From Clostridium tagluense (GTDB lineage: Bacteria > Bacillota > Clostridia > Clostridiales > Clostridiaceae), in contig NZ_BHYK01000004.1 of NCBI RefSeq assembly GCF_003865095.1, positions 205,631-269,630 on the forward strand: 64,000 bases of DNA, written 5' to 3'. Below the pieces are notes generated by a model, which made no database searches, had not been told where the DNA came from, and saw only the letters and a program-made list of their open reading frames with translations. Positions 33,524 to 43,585 of the stretch are shown in pieces. Position 1 is the stretch's first letter, and each line of letters opens with the position of its first letter. Made by a program: the position numbers and the translations under genes.

Positions 33524-34855
33524 TTAATCTCTATGAATTACATCAAGCCTCGCAAATTTACTGAATTGACCTATCCATGCCAGTCTTACTGTACCTACAG
33601 GACCATTCCTTTGTTTTGCTATAATACACTCTGCTACATTCTTATCTTCTGTTTCCTTATCATAATACTCATCTCTATATAAGAACATAACAATGTCAGC
33701 ATCCTGCTCAATGGATCCTGACTCTCTAAGGTCAGAAAGCATTGGCCTATGATCGGCTCTTTGCTCTGGCGCACGTGACAGCTGTGATAATGCTATAACA
33801 GGGCACTGCATCTCTTTTGCAAGGGCTTTAATAGATCTTGATATTTCTGATACTTCTTGTTGTCTACTTTCTGGATTACTACCAGACATAAGTTGAAGAT
33901 AATCTATAACTATCATGTCTATACCATGCTCCATTTTTAGTTTTCTACATTTTGAACGCATATCCATAACAGAAGTTCCTGCTGTATCATCAATAAATAT
34001 TTTAGCAGCGGCTAAAGGCCCAGATGCTTTCGCTATGTTTTCCCAATCCTTATCTTCTAAATTACCATGTCTAAGCTTTGACATATCAACATTTGCTTCT
34101 GAACAAAGTAATTTATAGGCAAGTTGTTCCTTAGACATTTCCAGTGAAAATATAGCTACGTTTTTCCCTTCTCGAAGGGCTGCATACTCAGCTAAATTTA
34201 GTGCAAAAGTAGTTTTACCCATAGAAGGTCTCGCAGCAATAAGAATCATATCCCCCTTTTGAAATCCAGCGGTCTTATCATCTAGTTCTGGGAAACCACT
34301 AGGTATTCCAGTTGTTTCTCCTTTATTATTAAAGATTCTTTCTATTTCTAAAAAGCCTCTCTCAAGCACCGTATTCATTGGTTCAAAATCACTTGAATTT
34401 TTTCTTTCTGCTATATTAAAGACCTTTTGCTCTGCGAGGTCCATTACTGCTTCCACATCATCTTGCTTATTATAACAATTTTCCATAATTTCCGTAGAAG
34501 CTCTAATAAGTTTCCTTAAAGTAGACTTATCATCTACAATTTTTATGTAAGAACTTAAATTAGCAGTAGAGGGTATCGAGTTACTTATTTCTGTAATATA
34601 AGTAATTCCCCCTGAAGCTTCTAACTTTTCAGAAGAACGTAAATGCTCCAGTAGTGTAATCATATCAATAGGTGTGTCCTTTTGATATAAATCAAAAATA
34701 GCGTTGAATATAACCTTATGAGAATCTCTGTAAAAATCATCACCATTTAAAATCTCCACGACCCTTGATATGGCAGTTTTATCTATAAGCATTGATCCAA
34801 TTACCGATTGTTCTGCTTCTAAGTTATAAGGCAAACTTCTAAGGGGTGTATCCAT
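33524..34855 (-). CDS. dnaB: replicative DNA helicase DnaB (DnaC of B. subtilis)
   Basis: 443 aa. N-terminal collar domain (PYNLEAEQSVIGSMLID), linker helix, then the RecA-like motor: Walker A ARPSMGKTTFAL, SLEMSKEQLA, Walker B MIVIDYLQLM, and SRAPEQRADHRPMLSDLRESG with the arginine region. The hexamer unwinds DNA at the fork. AGGAGAG precedes the ATG. Its loader pair is at 17.6-19.6 kb in this window. Confidence 0.97.
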   Translation of the reverse strand: MDTPLRSLPYNLEAEQSVIGSMLIDKTAISRVVEILNGDDFYRDSHKVIFNAIFDLYQKDTPIDMITLLEHLRSSEKLEASGGITYITEISNSIPSTANLSSYIKIVDDKSTLRKLIRASTEIMENCYNKQDDVEAVMDLAEQKVFNIAERKNSSDFEPMNTVLERGFLEIERIFNNKGETTGIPSGFPELDDKTAGFQKGDMILIAARPSMGKTTFALNLAEYAALREGKNVAIFSLEMSKEQLAYKLLCSEANVDMSKLRHGNLEDKDWENIAKASGPLAAAKIFIDDTAGTSVMDMRSKCRKLKMEHGIDMIVIDYLQLMSGSNPESRQQEVSEISRSIKALAKEMQCPVIALSQLSRAPEQRADHRPMLSDLRESGSIEQDADIVMFLYRDEYYDKETEDKNVAECIIAKQRNGPVGTVRLAWIGQFSKFARLDVIHRD

Positions 34856-34883
34856 TTTTCATCTCTCCTAAGGTAATGTTTAT

Positions 34884-34945
34884 GCCCTGCTAAAATTTCA
34901 GCCTGGAAGATGTAATCATCTTCCAGGGTGATTATTTAACAGGGC
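34884..34945. other. nested hairpin between dnaB and the Lon-family gene
   Basis: Inner perfect stem CCTGGAAGATG-TAAT-CATCTTCCAGG (34902-34927), enclosed by GCCCTG and CAGGGC. No U tract on either side, so it may be an RNA-processing or partial termination structure. Confidence 0.6.
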
Positions 34946-34968
34946 CATTAATTATAGTTAATTGTATT

Positions 34969-36873
34969 TTATGCGAAGACTAATTTCATTAGTTCCTCAA
35001 TGGTTGATATAGCTTTTGTTTCAATATCCACAAGATCAATAGGTACTTCTTTTTCATTTTCCTTGGGAACAATGACTAGCTTAATTCCTTTTCTTCTTGC
35101 ACCATAAATTTTCTCAAATATGCCGCCTACTGGTTTTATAATACCACGAAGTGATATCTCTCCAGTTACTGCGATATCCTGTCTTAAAGGTTTATCTAAA
35201 AGTGAACTAATTATGCATACAGTTATAGCTGCTCCGGCGGATGGTCCATCTATTTTACCCCCACCTACTATATTTACATGTATGTCATAATCCTTAATAT
35301 CCTTATTTGTGGTCTTTCTTATTACTGACGCAGCATTAAATACCGAGTCCTTAGCCATACTTCCAGCCGTATCATTAAATCTTACTTGGCCTTTACCTTT
35401 TTCCTTGGCTTCAAATACTGATGTTTCTATTTCTATAGTTGAACCTATGTACCCTGACACTCCAAGTCCATATATATGTCCTACTTCAAACTTAACTTCC
35501 GTATCTAATTCCTCATAAGGAGTAAGTCTACTTATAGATATAACATCTAAAAGATCTTTAAGCTCAATTTTAATTTTAGAAGTCTTTACTAATTCTCTAT
35601 TATGCAATACATATCCATAAGCATCCGCTAAAATATTTACGGCTTTTCTTCCTTCAATAGTATATCTACTGATGGTTTCCGCCACTCCATCTGCAACTTC
35701 AACTTTCAATTTATGAGCAGCATTAACTACTATAGTTTCAATATCTTTCGCAGTTAATGGTTCAAAATAAACTTCAGTACATCTTGATCTTAACGCCGGG
35801 TTTATTTCTGATGGTTCCCGAGTTGTAGCTCCTATTAAAACAAAATCTGCTGGAGCACCTTTGTCAAATAAATATTTTATATATTTAGGTGTGTTTTCAT
35901 CTTCAGGATCATAATAAGATGATGAAAACTCAACTCTTTTATCTTCTAATACTTTAAGAAGTTTGTTTTGAAGTATATTATCCAGTTCTCCTATTTCATC
36001 GATAAATAATATTCCTCCATGAGCCTCAGTAACAAGCCCTGTTTTAGGTTCAGGAATTCCAACTTCAGCTAGATCTCTTTTACTTCCCTGATATATTGGG
36101 TCATGAACAGATCCCAGCAGAGGATTTGTTATTTCTCTTGGATCCCATCTGAGTGTTGTGCCATCTACTTCTATAAATTTAGCATCTTTGTCATAAATAG
36201 TGTAACTCAGCTTTTTAGCTTCCTCAAGAGCAAGTCTAGCTGCAGTGGTCTTACCCACTCCAGGAGGTCCATAAAGGATAATATGTTGAGGATATGGTGA
36301 CGCCATTTTAGATATCAGTGATTTTATAGCTCTTTCTTGCCCAACTATTTCACTAAAACTCTCCGGCCTTAAAATAGCTTGTATATTTTTCGTTAGTTTT
36401 CTACTATCAAGTAATTCTAAATCATCATATTTTTTGAGGGTTTTAGCATTTTCAGGACCCTTTTGTTTTTTAATTATGCTAAGTCTTACCTCATCAATAT
36501 ACTTATCTTGCTTTTCCATTAGATTTTTTTCTACTTCAGCTTCGATCTTATTTTGCACATATCTTTTAGCTATTTCTTCAGTAAGAAAGTCATTAGTGTT
36601 GTCTAACACCTCATGAATATTTTTGGGACTCGGTACTACATCTATGCCCTTACCGTTGCTTACAATTTTATTTAGTGCATATAATCTTTTATATATATCT
36701 TCGCTTTTTATATACTTTTGCAGTTTGAATTTTATGGTTTTAGCCTTTATACTGCTCTCGTCTATTACGTTTCTCATTATTTCATATAAAACGTCAATTT
36801 GTGTATCCAGTGGTAAAGTATCTTTTGCAATGGGTTCTCCCATCTTATTAACAAGTAATGTCTTCAAGCTCAA
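34969..36873 (-). CDS. Lon-family ATP-dependent protease (LonB/LonC type)
   Basis: 634 aa. No classic Lon N-domain; about 170 helical residues lead to an AAA+ module (Walker A LYGPPGVGKTTAARL, Walker B GGILFIDEIGEL, ALRSRC arginine finger). The S16 protease domain has the Ser in DGPSAGAAI and the Lys in GGIFEKIYGARRKG, so it is catalytically complete. The start is uncertain: TTG 36873 fits family length but has a poor ribosome site; a short frame (36870-36899) overlaps it by TTGA. The next ATG (36843) is also possible. Adjacent upstream gene is rplI. Confidence 0.88.
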   Translation of the reverse strand: MSLKTLLVNKMGEPIAKDTLPLDTQIDVLYEIMRNVIDESSIKAKTIKFKLQKYIKSEDIYKRLYALNKIVSNGKGIDVVPSPKNIHEVLDNTNDFLTEEIAKRYVQNKIEAEVEKNLMEKQDKYIDEVRLSIIKKQKGPENAKTLKKYDDLELLDSRKLTKNIQAILRPESFSEIVGQERAIKSLISKMASPYPQHIILYGPPGVGKTTAARLALEEAKKLSYTIYDKDAKFIEVDGTTLRWDPREITNPLLGSVHDPIYQGSKRDLAEVGIPEPKTGLVTEAHGGILFIDEIGELDNILQNKLLKVLEDKRVEFSSSYYDPEDENTPKYIKYLFDKGAPADFVLIGATTREPSEINPALRSRCTEVYFEPLTAKDIETIVVNAAHKLKVEVADGVAETISRYTIEGRKAVNILADAYGYVLHNRELVKTSKIKIELKDLLDVISISRLTPYEELDTEVKFEVGHIYGLGVSGYIGSTIEIETSVFEAKEKGKGQVRFNDTAGSMAKDSVFNAASVIRKTTNKDIKDYDIHVNIVGGGKIDGPSAGAAITVCIISSLLDKPLRQDIAVTGEISLRGIIKPVGGIFEKIYGARRKGIKLVIVPKENEKEVPIDLVDIETKAISTIEELMKLVFA

Positions 36874-36937
36874 TCCGCTTTAATAGATAACATTATCATT
36901 TATTTACTAAAGCGTTTCCTCCCTTCTTTTTATATGA

Positions 36938-37381
36938 TTATTCCTCACAAACAAGAACTTTTATTTTAGTAGATATTTCTGGGTATACTTTAACTTCTAC
37001 TTCATAAGTTCCTAATAATTTTATTGTATCTGTTACTATTTTCTTTTTATCAACATCTAAATTATATTGTTTATTTAATGCCATTGCTATATCTTTATTT
37101 GTAATTGCACCAAAAAGTTTTCCATTTTCTCCAGCCTTGCCGATTATTTTTACAACCTTATCTTTAAGTTCGTTAGCTGTTTTTTGTGCCTGCTCAATTT
37201 CAGCAGTTTTCTTTTTTCTTTCAGTTTCATTCTTTTTATTTAATATGTGCATATTTGGGTCTGTAGCTTCTTCTGCCAATTTCCTAGGAAATAAAAAATT
37301 CCTTGCATACCCATCTGCGGCGTTTACCACATCTCCCTTTTTACCTACACTTTTAATATCTTTTAATAAAATAACTTTCAT
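36938..37381 (-). CDS. rplI: 50S ribosomal protein L9
   Basis: 147 aa. N-terminal RNA-binding domain [32 protein letters not shown], a long connecting helix rich in Lys and Glu, and the C-terminal domain with [18 protein letters not shown]. It binds 23S rRNA at the L1 stalk base. Its ATG overlaps the gdpP stop by one base (TAATG), so the two are coupled. Confidence 0.96.
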   Translation of the reverse strand: MKVILLKDIKSVGKKGDVVNAADGYARNFLFPRKLAEEATDPNMHILNKKNETERKKKTAEIEQAQKTANELKDKVVKIIGKAGENGKLFGAITNKDIAMALNKQYNLDVDKKKIVTDTIKLLGTYEVEVKVYPEISTKIKVLVCEE

Positions 37382-39372
37382 TATTTTTCACCTTCCTTTA
37401 AATATTCAGCTATAGCTTCATTTAATTTCGCCACTACTTCTTGAGTTGTAAGTGAAGTAAATTTTGTACCAGCCATAGTCATATGTCCACCTCCGCCTAA
37501 TGTCTCTAATATTAATTGTACATTGATTTTTCCAAGAGACCTTCCGCTAACAAATACTTCATCTCCTATTTTAACAATAACAAATGACGCCTCAATACCA
37601 GTAATATTTAAAAGCTCATCAGCTGCTTGAGCCGCAAGTACGGTATCTTCTATTGCCTGGGGACAAACTGCTATAGCAATTTCATTTTTAACTTCTGCTG
37701 ATCTTATTATATCAGCTCTTTTTAAATAAATGTCTAAATCATCAGAAAACATTTTTTTAACATCCATAGTATCCGCACCATGACGCCTTAAAAAAGCAGC
37801 GGCTTCAAAAGTTCTAACTCCTGTTTTAAAATAGAAATTTTTTGTATCTATACATATTCCTGCTAGAAGACACACTGCTTCTATATGTTTAAGCTTTGGC
37901 TTATCTACCATATATTGAATCATTTCAGTAACTAGTTCAGCAGTAGATGATGCGTAAGTTTCCATATAGCTAAGCACTACTCCTTGTATAAAATCTTGCG
38001 ATTTTCTATGATGATCAATTATAACTACTTTTTCTACTTCTTTAACTATTTCTAAATTCAGCACATGACCTTCATTATGAACATCTACTATTATAAGCAA
38101 ATTATTAGATTTTTTCACACTTTTAAATTTTTCAATTGATATAAATGTGTTTTTATATTCCTCATCAACCAATAATATATCCATCATGCTTTTTATGCCA
38201 TTACTTATTCCTTCGAGAATAATATAACATTCTTTATTCGTACTTTTAATAATACTATGTAGACCAATTGCCGAACCTAGACAATCAGCATCAGGGTTTT
38301 TATGTCCCATAATGAAAATTACATCACTCTCATTTACTAAATCCATTAATGCATGAGCAATAACTCTTGCGCGAACTTTAGTTCTTTTCTCAACTTCTTT
38401 TGTTTTTCCTCCAAAGAAAGATAATTTATCACCTTTTTTTACTACTACCTGATCACCACCACGACCTAAGGCAAGCTCCTTGGCTGAAGCCGCAAATTCA
38501 TAGTTTTTTGAAGGCGTATCTTCTCCTCTTCCTATTCCTACACTTAAAGTAACTGCTAGCTTGTTACCATTGCTTATTTCACGAACACTATCTAGTATAT
38601 CAAATTTCTTTTCTATTTCTTTTTCAATGTACTTATCTTGGACTATAATAACATATTTATTAGATGTATACTTTTTTACTACAGCATTTACGCTCTGTCC
38701 ATAGCTATTTATTGTTCGCTCAATATCAGCTGCAAGTAGTGGTGCCTTATCTTCTTCTGTAGTTTTAATAACATCATCAAGATTATCGACCTCTACTAGC
38801 ATAACACTTTCTCTATTACCGTTAATACCTTTTATTAAATTGTTTTTTTCAGTTATATCATAAAAATATAAAAGCATAATTTTATCTTTAACATTTTTAT
38901 TTTCGTCTGTATCCACAATATTGGTATAAATCTCATAAAAACTATTTTTTATTTTAATATTTGGAAAAAGATTTTTTTTCCCATCTAAAACTTGCTTTAA
39001 AGGCAGTTCCTTAATTATATCTCTAATATTTTTATTAAAAAGATCTTCTCCTTCAAGCATTGTGGTTACACTTTGATTGTACCATAAAATGTTTCCCATA
39101 TATCCTATAATTATTAATGGAAATGGAAGCTTTACTAAAGTACTTGTAGTTGCTATATCAAGTTTAGAGGAAAAATTTTCAATAAATTTTTTCCACTCAC
39201 TTTTTTTTATCTTCGTGTTGTAAATATTGTACACTACTAGTATGGCGTATAATCCTAGTGTAAGTATACCCACTTCAAAATGTCCATAATAAAATATTAT
39301 ACATATAAATAGAGCCATGGTCACCATATATATTTTATTATTAACATCGAAGTAATTATATTTGTTATCCAT
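37381..39372 (-). CDS. gdpP: cyclic-di-AMP phosphodiesterase GdpP
   Basis: The ATG at 39372 follows GGGGGCG; an upstream start at 39429 would overlap the next gene. 663 aa, family length. Two N-terminal membrane segments (about 16-60), a PAS-like domain, a degenerate GGDEF domain, then DHH ([34 protein letters not shown]) and DHHA1 ([13 protein letters not shown]). It hydrolyses c-di-AMP to pApA at the membrane and so affects cell wall and potassium balance. Catalytic metal residues are present. It is between a DUF2232 protein and rplI, the usual Firmicutes order. Confidence 0.95.
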   Translation of the reverse strand: MDNKYNYFDVNNKIYMVTMALFICIIFYYGHFEVGILTLGLYAILVVYNIYNTKIKKSEWKKFIENFSSKLDIATTSTLVKLPFPLIIIGYMGNILWYNQSVTTMLEGEDLFNKNIRDIIKELPLKQVLDGKKNLFPNIKIKNSFYEIYTNIVDTDENKNVKDKIMLLYFYDITEKNNLIKGINGNRESVMLVEVDNLDDVIKTTEEDKAPLLAADIERTINSYGQSVNAVVKKYTSNKYVIIVQDKYIEKEIEKKFDILDSVREISNGNKLAVTLSVGIGRGEDTPSKNYEFAASAKELALGRGGDQVVVKKGDKLSFFGGKTKEVEKRTKVRARVIAHALMDLVNESDVIFIMGHKNPDADCLGSAIGLHSIIKSTNKECYIILEGISNGIKSMMDILLVDEEYKNTFISIEKFKSVKKSNNLLIIVDVHNEGHVLNLEIVKEVEKVVIIDHHRKSQDFIQGVVLSYMETYASSTAELVTEMIQYMVDKPKLKHIEAVCLLAGICIDTKNFYFKTGVRTFEAAAFLRRHGADTMDVKKMFSDDLDIYLKRADIIRSAEVKNEIAIAVCPQAIEDTVLAAQAADELLNITGIEASFVIVKIGDEVFVSGRSLGKINVQLILETLGGGGHMTMAGTKFTSLTTQEVVAKLNEAIAEYLKEGEK

Positions 39373-39385
39373 AATTCGCCCCCAA

Positions 39386-40393
39386 TTATTTTCTTTTAAT
39401 TCTATATGGGTCAAGCCTTCTAAAATCAAAAGCCATTTCCATGAGTCCTATTGAAAAGTAAATATTACCTAGAGACGAAAGTGTTGTTAACCCTATAATT
39501 ATTGCTACTACTGGCTTTGATAGATTTCTTTTAACCCTTAAAAAATATACACTTGCTGCCAGACCATTTATCATGAATACATACCGCGTAACAATCTGAG
39601 AGGCATTTAGTATATAGTCCCCACCAGTTATTTTTTTTGATGAAAGTATTATTCCTATACATACTATGCCTATGAGTACAGCTCCTACTATGTTAGAAAC
39701 ATAAACTCTGCTAAAAGGTAATACCTCCTGCATTTTATAATTCAGCTTGTTTAATATCACTCTAGACACCATATAATTAAAATAAGCTGATATAAATGAG
39801 AAAATAAAAATAAATCCAGGTATTGCTACCAAAACCATCATAACATCCATTTTCTTTATCAGTTCAAAATTTTCATCTAAAAGCTTTAACTGCTTTGGAG
39901 TTACTCCTGATTGCACATAACTTGCTTTTAATTGATTTAAGGAAATCCTCATTGATTCTTTAATAAACTCTAATTTATTGGCAATAAAATTCATAAAACT
40001 TATTTTTTCTATAAACAACATAAAAAAAGCTACGGTCAATACAAAGGATATTGCAGAAGCAATAGCTAAAAATAATAATGTTACAGAGGGTTTTTTATTT
40101 TTCTTAATACAATAGCCAAGTACAATACCAACAATACTACAAGTTATAGCTGAATATATTGCCATTATTGGATTATAGACTAAGGATGTTATAATTATAC
40201 TGAGTAATATCGCAGTGAATGTTATCTTGATGTTATGCCTTGTATAGAGTATTGCCACAGGAATTGGTAATAACAATGTTCCTACAACCGATACAAATGG
40301 CAAATATCCTGTTATAACCATTATTATTGAAATTATAACAGCCATAAGTGAAGCTTCCACCATTGCCTTTGTACTATAATCCTTATTCTTCAT
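39386..40393 (-). CDS. DUF2232 (YybS-like) polytopic membrane protein
   Basis: The ATG at 40393 is nine bases after GGAGG. 335 aa with about eight hydrophobic segments, first at ~14-60 (AVIISIIMVITGYLPFVSVVGTLLLPIPVAIL). This is the position and topology of YybS, which is always next to gdpP and rplI in Firmicutes. Function is unknown; the fold is reminiscent of S-component-like membrane proteins. Confidence 0.9.
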   Translation of the reverse strand: MKNKDYSTKAMVEASLMAVIISIIMVITGYLPFVSVVGTLLLPIPVAILYTRHNIKITFTAILLSIIITSLVYNPIMAIYSAITCSIVGIVLGYCIKKNKKPSVTLLFLAIASAISFVLTVAFFMLFIEKISFMNFIANKLEFIKESMRISLNQLKASYVQSGVTPKQLKLLDENFELIKKMDVMMVLVAIPGFIFIFSFISAYFNYMVSRVILNKLNYKMQEVLPFSRVYVSNIVGAVLIGIVCIGIILSSKKITGGDYILNASQIVTRYVFMINGLAASVYFLRVKRNLSKPVVAIIIGLTTLSSLGNIYFSIGLMEMAFDFRRLDPYRIKRK

Positions 40394-40408
40394 TTTTTCC
40401 TCCATCAT

Positions 40409-40723
40409 TTATCTTCCTTTTATGTGTATATACAGTCTACTTAGATCTTTTCCATCTTTTTCTATGTTATCTCCTTCAACTATACCTACCTTTAGTTTCT
40501 TTTTCATACTTTCGTCCACAGCTACATTAGAGTACCCCAGCCTTTCAGCTAATATATATAAAAGTATTATTGCCCCTGAAATACAATCTAGTATAGCGTC
40601 CTGAGCAACATTACTCCCTTTACTTAGTAATTTGAAGAAATCACCTATTATACATAGTAGCTCAGCCTTCAAACTTTCAATTAGCTTAACATTAGACATT
40701 ATATTAAAATCATCTCTTTTCAT
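40409..40723 (-). CDS. MazG-like family protein (104 aa)
   Basis: 104 aa. ESLKAELLCIIGDFFKLLSK and DAILDCISGAIILLYILAERLGY give the helical E...E and D pattern of MazG-like nucleotide pyrophosphohydrolases (PF12643), but only part of the acidic metal set is seen. It is 15 bases upstream of the DUF2232 gene and probably in the same operon as gdpP and rplI. Enzyme activity is not certain. Confidence 0.75.
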   Translation of the reverse strand: MKRDDFNIMSNVKLIESLKAELLCIIGDFFKLLSKGSNVAQDAILDCISGAIILLYILAERLGYSNVAVDESMKKKLKVGIVEGDNIEKDGKDLSRLYIHIKGR

Positions 40724-40967
40724 AGTATATCATCTCCCCCTGTAGGCTTATGCGTATAACTCTATTTTAGTTATTTTTGTAGGATTATGCAACTAAAGTT
40801 TATTTTTATATATGGATATATAATCTTAAATAGGTAATCTAATATTTAATAATTTTAAATGTTTACATTTTATGGGTTGTAATTACAAGTATACTACAAA
40901 TTACAGCCAAGCATATATATTTTAAAATTTATATTTCTATTATTCACTGATTTTTTTATTTTTATTT

Positions 40968-41004
40968 TAAAAAAATAAAAGCAGCTACCGTAAGGCGCTG
41001 CTTT
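40968..41004 (-). terminator. terminator of rpsF-ssb-rpsR
   Basis: On the minus strand AAAGCAGC, 11-base loop, GCTGCTTTTATTTTTTT, immediately after rpsR. Confidence 0.88.
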
Positions 41005-41014
41005 CAGTCATTTA

Positions 41015-41284
41015 CTACTCAGTAGTAAATGGTAGTAATGCTATATTTCTTGCTCTTTTTATAGATACAGTAAGCATTCTTTGATGTTTTGCACAGTTTC
41101 CAGAAATTCTTCTAGGAAGAATCTTTCCTCTTTCTGTAACATACTTTCTCAATTTGTTTATATCTTTATAATCAATTGCAGTTGCTTTATCCATACAGAA
41201 AGCACAAACTTTTCTTTTCATTCTCTTTCTGTTTCCACCAGCAGCACTTCCGCCACTGCTTCTTTTACGCTCGTTCATAGCCAT
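41015..41284 (-). CDS. rpsR: 30S ribosomal protein S18
   Basis: 89 aa: a basic N-terminal tail, then [27 protein letters not shown] and the conserved [19 protein letters not shown]. It binds S6 on the 30S platform. The CxxC and second Cys recall the zinc-binding (C+) form of S18. AGGAGGAAAAAATTA precedes the ATG. Third gene of the rpsF-ssb-rpsR operon. Confidence 0.97.
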   Translation of the reverse strand: MAMNERKRSSGGSAAGGNRKRMKRKVCAFCMDKATAIDYKDINKLRKYVTERGKILPRRISGNCAKHQRMLTVSIKRARNIALLPFTTE

Positions 41285-41308
41285 TAATTTTTTCCTCCTT
41301 ACCTAATA

Positions 41309-41749
41309 TTAGAATGGGATGTCTCCATCATCAATTGGTGTTATATCGCTAGCACCGCCAAAATCTTTAGATCCAGCATTTGATTCGCCATTATAGCCAC
41401 CTTGATTAGTATTCGTTTCTGATGCTTTATTGCCTCCCCATTCGAGGAAACCAACTTCATCAGCAATCACTTCAGTAACATATCTTTTATTACCGTCTTT
41501 AGCTTCATAATTTCTAGTTTGAATGTTTCCAGAAACGCTTATCAGTTTACCTTTACTCATATAATTAGCAGTAGCTTCCGCTTGCTTGCCAAATACAACT
41601 ACAGGTATAAAATCAGCTTCTGGTTGACCTTCTCGCTTAAATCTTCTATTAACGGCTACAGTAAAAGTGGCTACAGCTGTTCCTGTTCCTTGAGCAAATT
41701 TAAGCTCAGGATCTTTTGTTAATCTACCAACTAAAACAACTTTATTCAT
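41309..41749 (-). CDS. ssb: single-stranded DNA-binding protein
   Basis: 146 aa. OB-fold starting MNKVVLVGRLTKDPELKFA, with TVAVNRRFKREGQPEADFIPVVVFGKQAE, a Gly/Asn-rich linker and the acidic C-terminal tip DIPF used for partner binding. It covers ssDNA at the fork. 24 bases from rpsR and 12 from rpsF, the conserved operon. Confidence 0.97.
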   Translation of the reverse strand: MNKVVLVGRLTKDPELKFAQGTGTAVATFTVAVNRRFKREGQPEADFIPVVVFGKQAEATANYMSKGKLISVSGNIQTRNYEAKDGNKRYVTEVIADEVGFLEWGGNKASETNTNQGGYNGESNAGSKDFGGASDITPIDDGDIPF

Positions 41750-41760
41750 AAAAGCACCAC

Positions 41761-42048
41761 CTATTTTTCTGGATTTATTATGATATGTCTTATAACACTG
41801 TCAGTAATTCTGAATACTCTATCTAATTCTTTCGGTAATTCAGGATTTGAATTGAAATTGATTAATGTATAGTGGCCTTCGCCAACTTTTTGTATTTCGT
41901 AAGCTAACTTTCTCTTACCCCACGCATCAATATTTTCAATTACTCCACCATTATTTTCTATTACACCTTTAAACTTTTCAACGTTAGCTTTAACAGCTTC
42001 TTCGTCTAATGAAGGATGTAATATGAATATAGTTTCATACTTTCTCAT
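41761..42048 (-). CDS. rpsF: 30S ribosomal protein S6
   Basis: The ATG at 42048 follows AGGAGGTG; a GTG inside that site is not the start. 95 aa with MRKYETIFILHPSLDEEAV and KRKLAYEIQKVGEGHYTLINF. First gene of the operon. In many bacteria S6:S18 controls this operon by binding its leader; the GC-rich stretch at 42062-42105 (CTAACGGCTGCGCATTGCACAGCAG) could hold such a structure. Confidence 0.96.
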   Translation of the reverse strand: MRKYETIFILHPSLDEEAVKANVEKFKGVIENNGGVIENIDAWGKRKLAYEIQKVGEGHYTLINFNSNPELPKELDRVFRITDSVIRHIIINPEK

Positions 42049-42140
42049 TAATTTCACCTCCTCCCCTCGGACTAACGGCTGCGCATTGCACAGCAGGGAT
42101 TACCCAATAGATTATATCACTTAATTATACAAAAATCAAG

Positions 42141-42344
42141 TTATAATTTTGTAGTAATTACATTTTCTTTTATAATTTTCTTTACTCCAGAATCAAATTT
42201 AATCCTTGGAAGCATAACTAGCCTTCCACAACCTAAACATTTTATTTTTATATCTGCACCCAACCTTACAATCTCCCAGTTCTTGCTACCACAAGGGTGT
42301 GTCTTTTTCATTTCAACAATATCACCTAAATTAAATACCTTCAT
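42141..42344 (-). CDS. DUF951 small zinc-ribbon-like protein
   Basis: The ATG at 42344 is placed after AGGTGGGATG. 67 aa. [44 protein letters not shown] is the full DUF951 signature, with His, three Cys able to bind metal. The family is widespread in Firmicutes near ribosomal or origin genes; its role is unknown. Confidence 0.92.
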   Translation of the reverse strand: MKVFNLGDIVEMKKTHPCGSKNWEIVRLGADIKIKCLGCGRLVMLPRIKFDSGVKKIIKENVITTKL

Positions 42345-42359
42345 TATGCATCCCACCTT

Positions 42360-42611
42360 CTACATCGTCATAACTTTTACACTTTCTCCATCGCAAGCGA
42401 AAATTTCTTTTACTTTTATATTTTCTGAATTTATAAGTTTAATTATACTTTGAATGTTTTCTTCGTCTATTTTTAAACTAATCCCACAACTTTTAGTTAT
42501 ATAGGTAGGCGTAGGAATAACTACTACCTTTATCTTTTCATTTATAGTTTCTCTTTCTGCTTTCATAGCTTCATGTGTATTTTGAAATGTTACTATATAA
42601 TGTTTACTCAT
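42360..42611 (-). CDS. DUF3343 protein (putative Se/S carrier-like)
   Basis: 83 aa. MSKHYIVTFQNTHEAMKAER, PTPTYITKSCGISLKI with a single conserved Cys, and a C-terminal strand-helix. The DUF3343 family is associated with selenium and sulfur handling, often adjacent to yedF and a cysteine desulfurase-like gene, as here. It lies 20 bases after yedF in the same operon. Confidence 0.87.
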   Translation of the reverse strand: MSKHYIVTFQNTHEAMKAERETINEKIKVVVIPTPTYITKSCGISLKIDEENIQSIIKLINSENIKVKEIFACDGESVKVMTM

Positions 42612-42631
42612 GTTTTCACCCTACCCCCTAC

Positions 42632-43216
42632 TTAAAGTTTGATAGTTTTATCTGCACTATTCATTAACTGTACAATAGTGTACATGTTAGATATTTCTCC
42701 AACTGAAAGCTTATCCTTTATATTATAAAAATCAAGACAAACTCCACAAACTAACATATTTGCTCCTCTACTAACTAATTTCTCTAAGCTATCCAGTACT
42801 GGCGAGCCCTCTGCGGTAAGTTTTACCCCTCCATTAATAAAAAGTATATCATTAGGTATTACATCCGCTTCTGATAATGCAAATATGTAGCTTTTCATAA
42901 GTATAGCTCCCAGTTCATCATCTCCTAGTCCTAACTTATCAGTAGATACTACCAATGTAAATTTTTTATTTTCATTTGCTTTTTCACTTGCTACTTCAGA
43001 TTTTTCTTTAGTTATTTTTATAAAATACAATTCCTCTTTTTCTTCTACAATACTCTTATATCCACTACTGCCTGCTAATTTTACTATATTGTTTTTAGCA
43101 ACTAAATTATCCACAATGACTGTACCTTCTCCACTTTGGATTGAATCAAAATATTTTTTTGTTTTAACCACTGGAATTGGACATAGTAACCCCTTACAAT
43201 CTATTATATTATTCAT
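42632..43216 (-). CDS. yedF: YedF, sulfurtransferase-like selenium metabolism protein
   Basis: 194 aa. The N-terminal TusA/SirA-like domain has IDCKGLLCPIPVVKTKK with the CPxP motif, and the C-terminal DsrE-like domain has VSTDKLGLGDDELGAILMKSYIFAL and a CGVCLDFY pair. YedF proteins are thought to carry sulfur or selenium. First gene of the yedF-DUF3343-DUF951 leftward operon, divergent from the aminotransferase-type gene. Confidence 0.9.
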   Translation of the reverse strand: MNNIIDCKGLLCPIPVVKTKKYFDSIQSGEGTVIVDNLVAKNNIVKLAGSSGYKSIVEEKEELYFIKITKEKSEVASEKANENKKFTLVVSTDKLGLGDDELGAILMKSYIFALSEADVIPNDILFINGGVKLTAEGSPVLDSLEKLVSRGANMLVCGVCLDFYNIKDKLSVGEISNMYTIVQLMNSADKTIKL

Positions 43217-43585
43217 ATTATTTCCGTTCTAAGTTGTTTTTTAGAAAACTAACCTAAAACTGTCACACCCCTTTCTTGTTAAATCATTATTTTCCTTATG
43301 AAATGTCTTTAAAACTATTGATCTCATATACATTTAAAGAACTTTAGCTTATAATATTGTATTATATGTTAATATTGAAATAAGTAATTATAATGTACAA
43401 ATCACTAGTTTTTTATCTTATAAATAGTTTATATTTTGTTCTTAAGCTAATGCTATTATAAACTATTTACGGTTTTAATTATATCAAAACAAAATTTAAC
43501 TTGTTATTGATAATATTAATAGATGTTGCATCTTCTATAGAATTTGACAATGCTATTATTTTATTTTATAAAATTGGAGGAAACC
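43217..43585. other. divergent intergenic region between yedF and csd
   Basis: AT-rich, 369 bases. On the + strand TTGACA (43544-43549), 17-base spacer and TATAAA (43567-43572) form a promoter; transcription from it would start only about seven bases before the csd ATG. A yedF promoter must also lie here but is not obvious. Confidence 0.55.

Noticed and set aside
42062-42105. Repeat relation between CTAACGGCTGCGCATTG here and CTAACGGCGCTGCATTG near 54765
   Set aside because: The strings are short and offset by small changes; too weak to call a repeat family.
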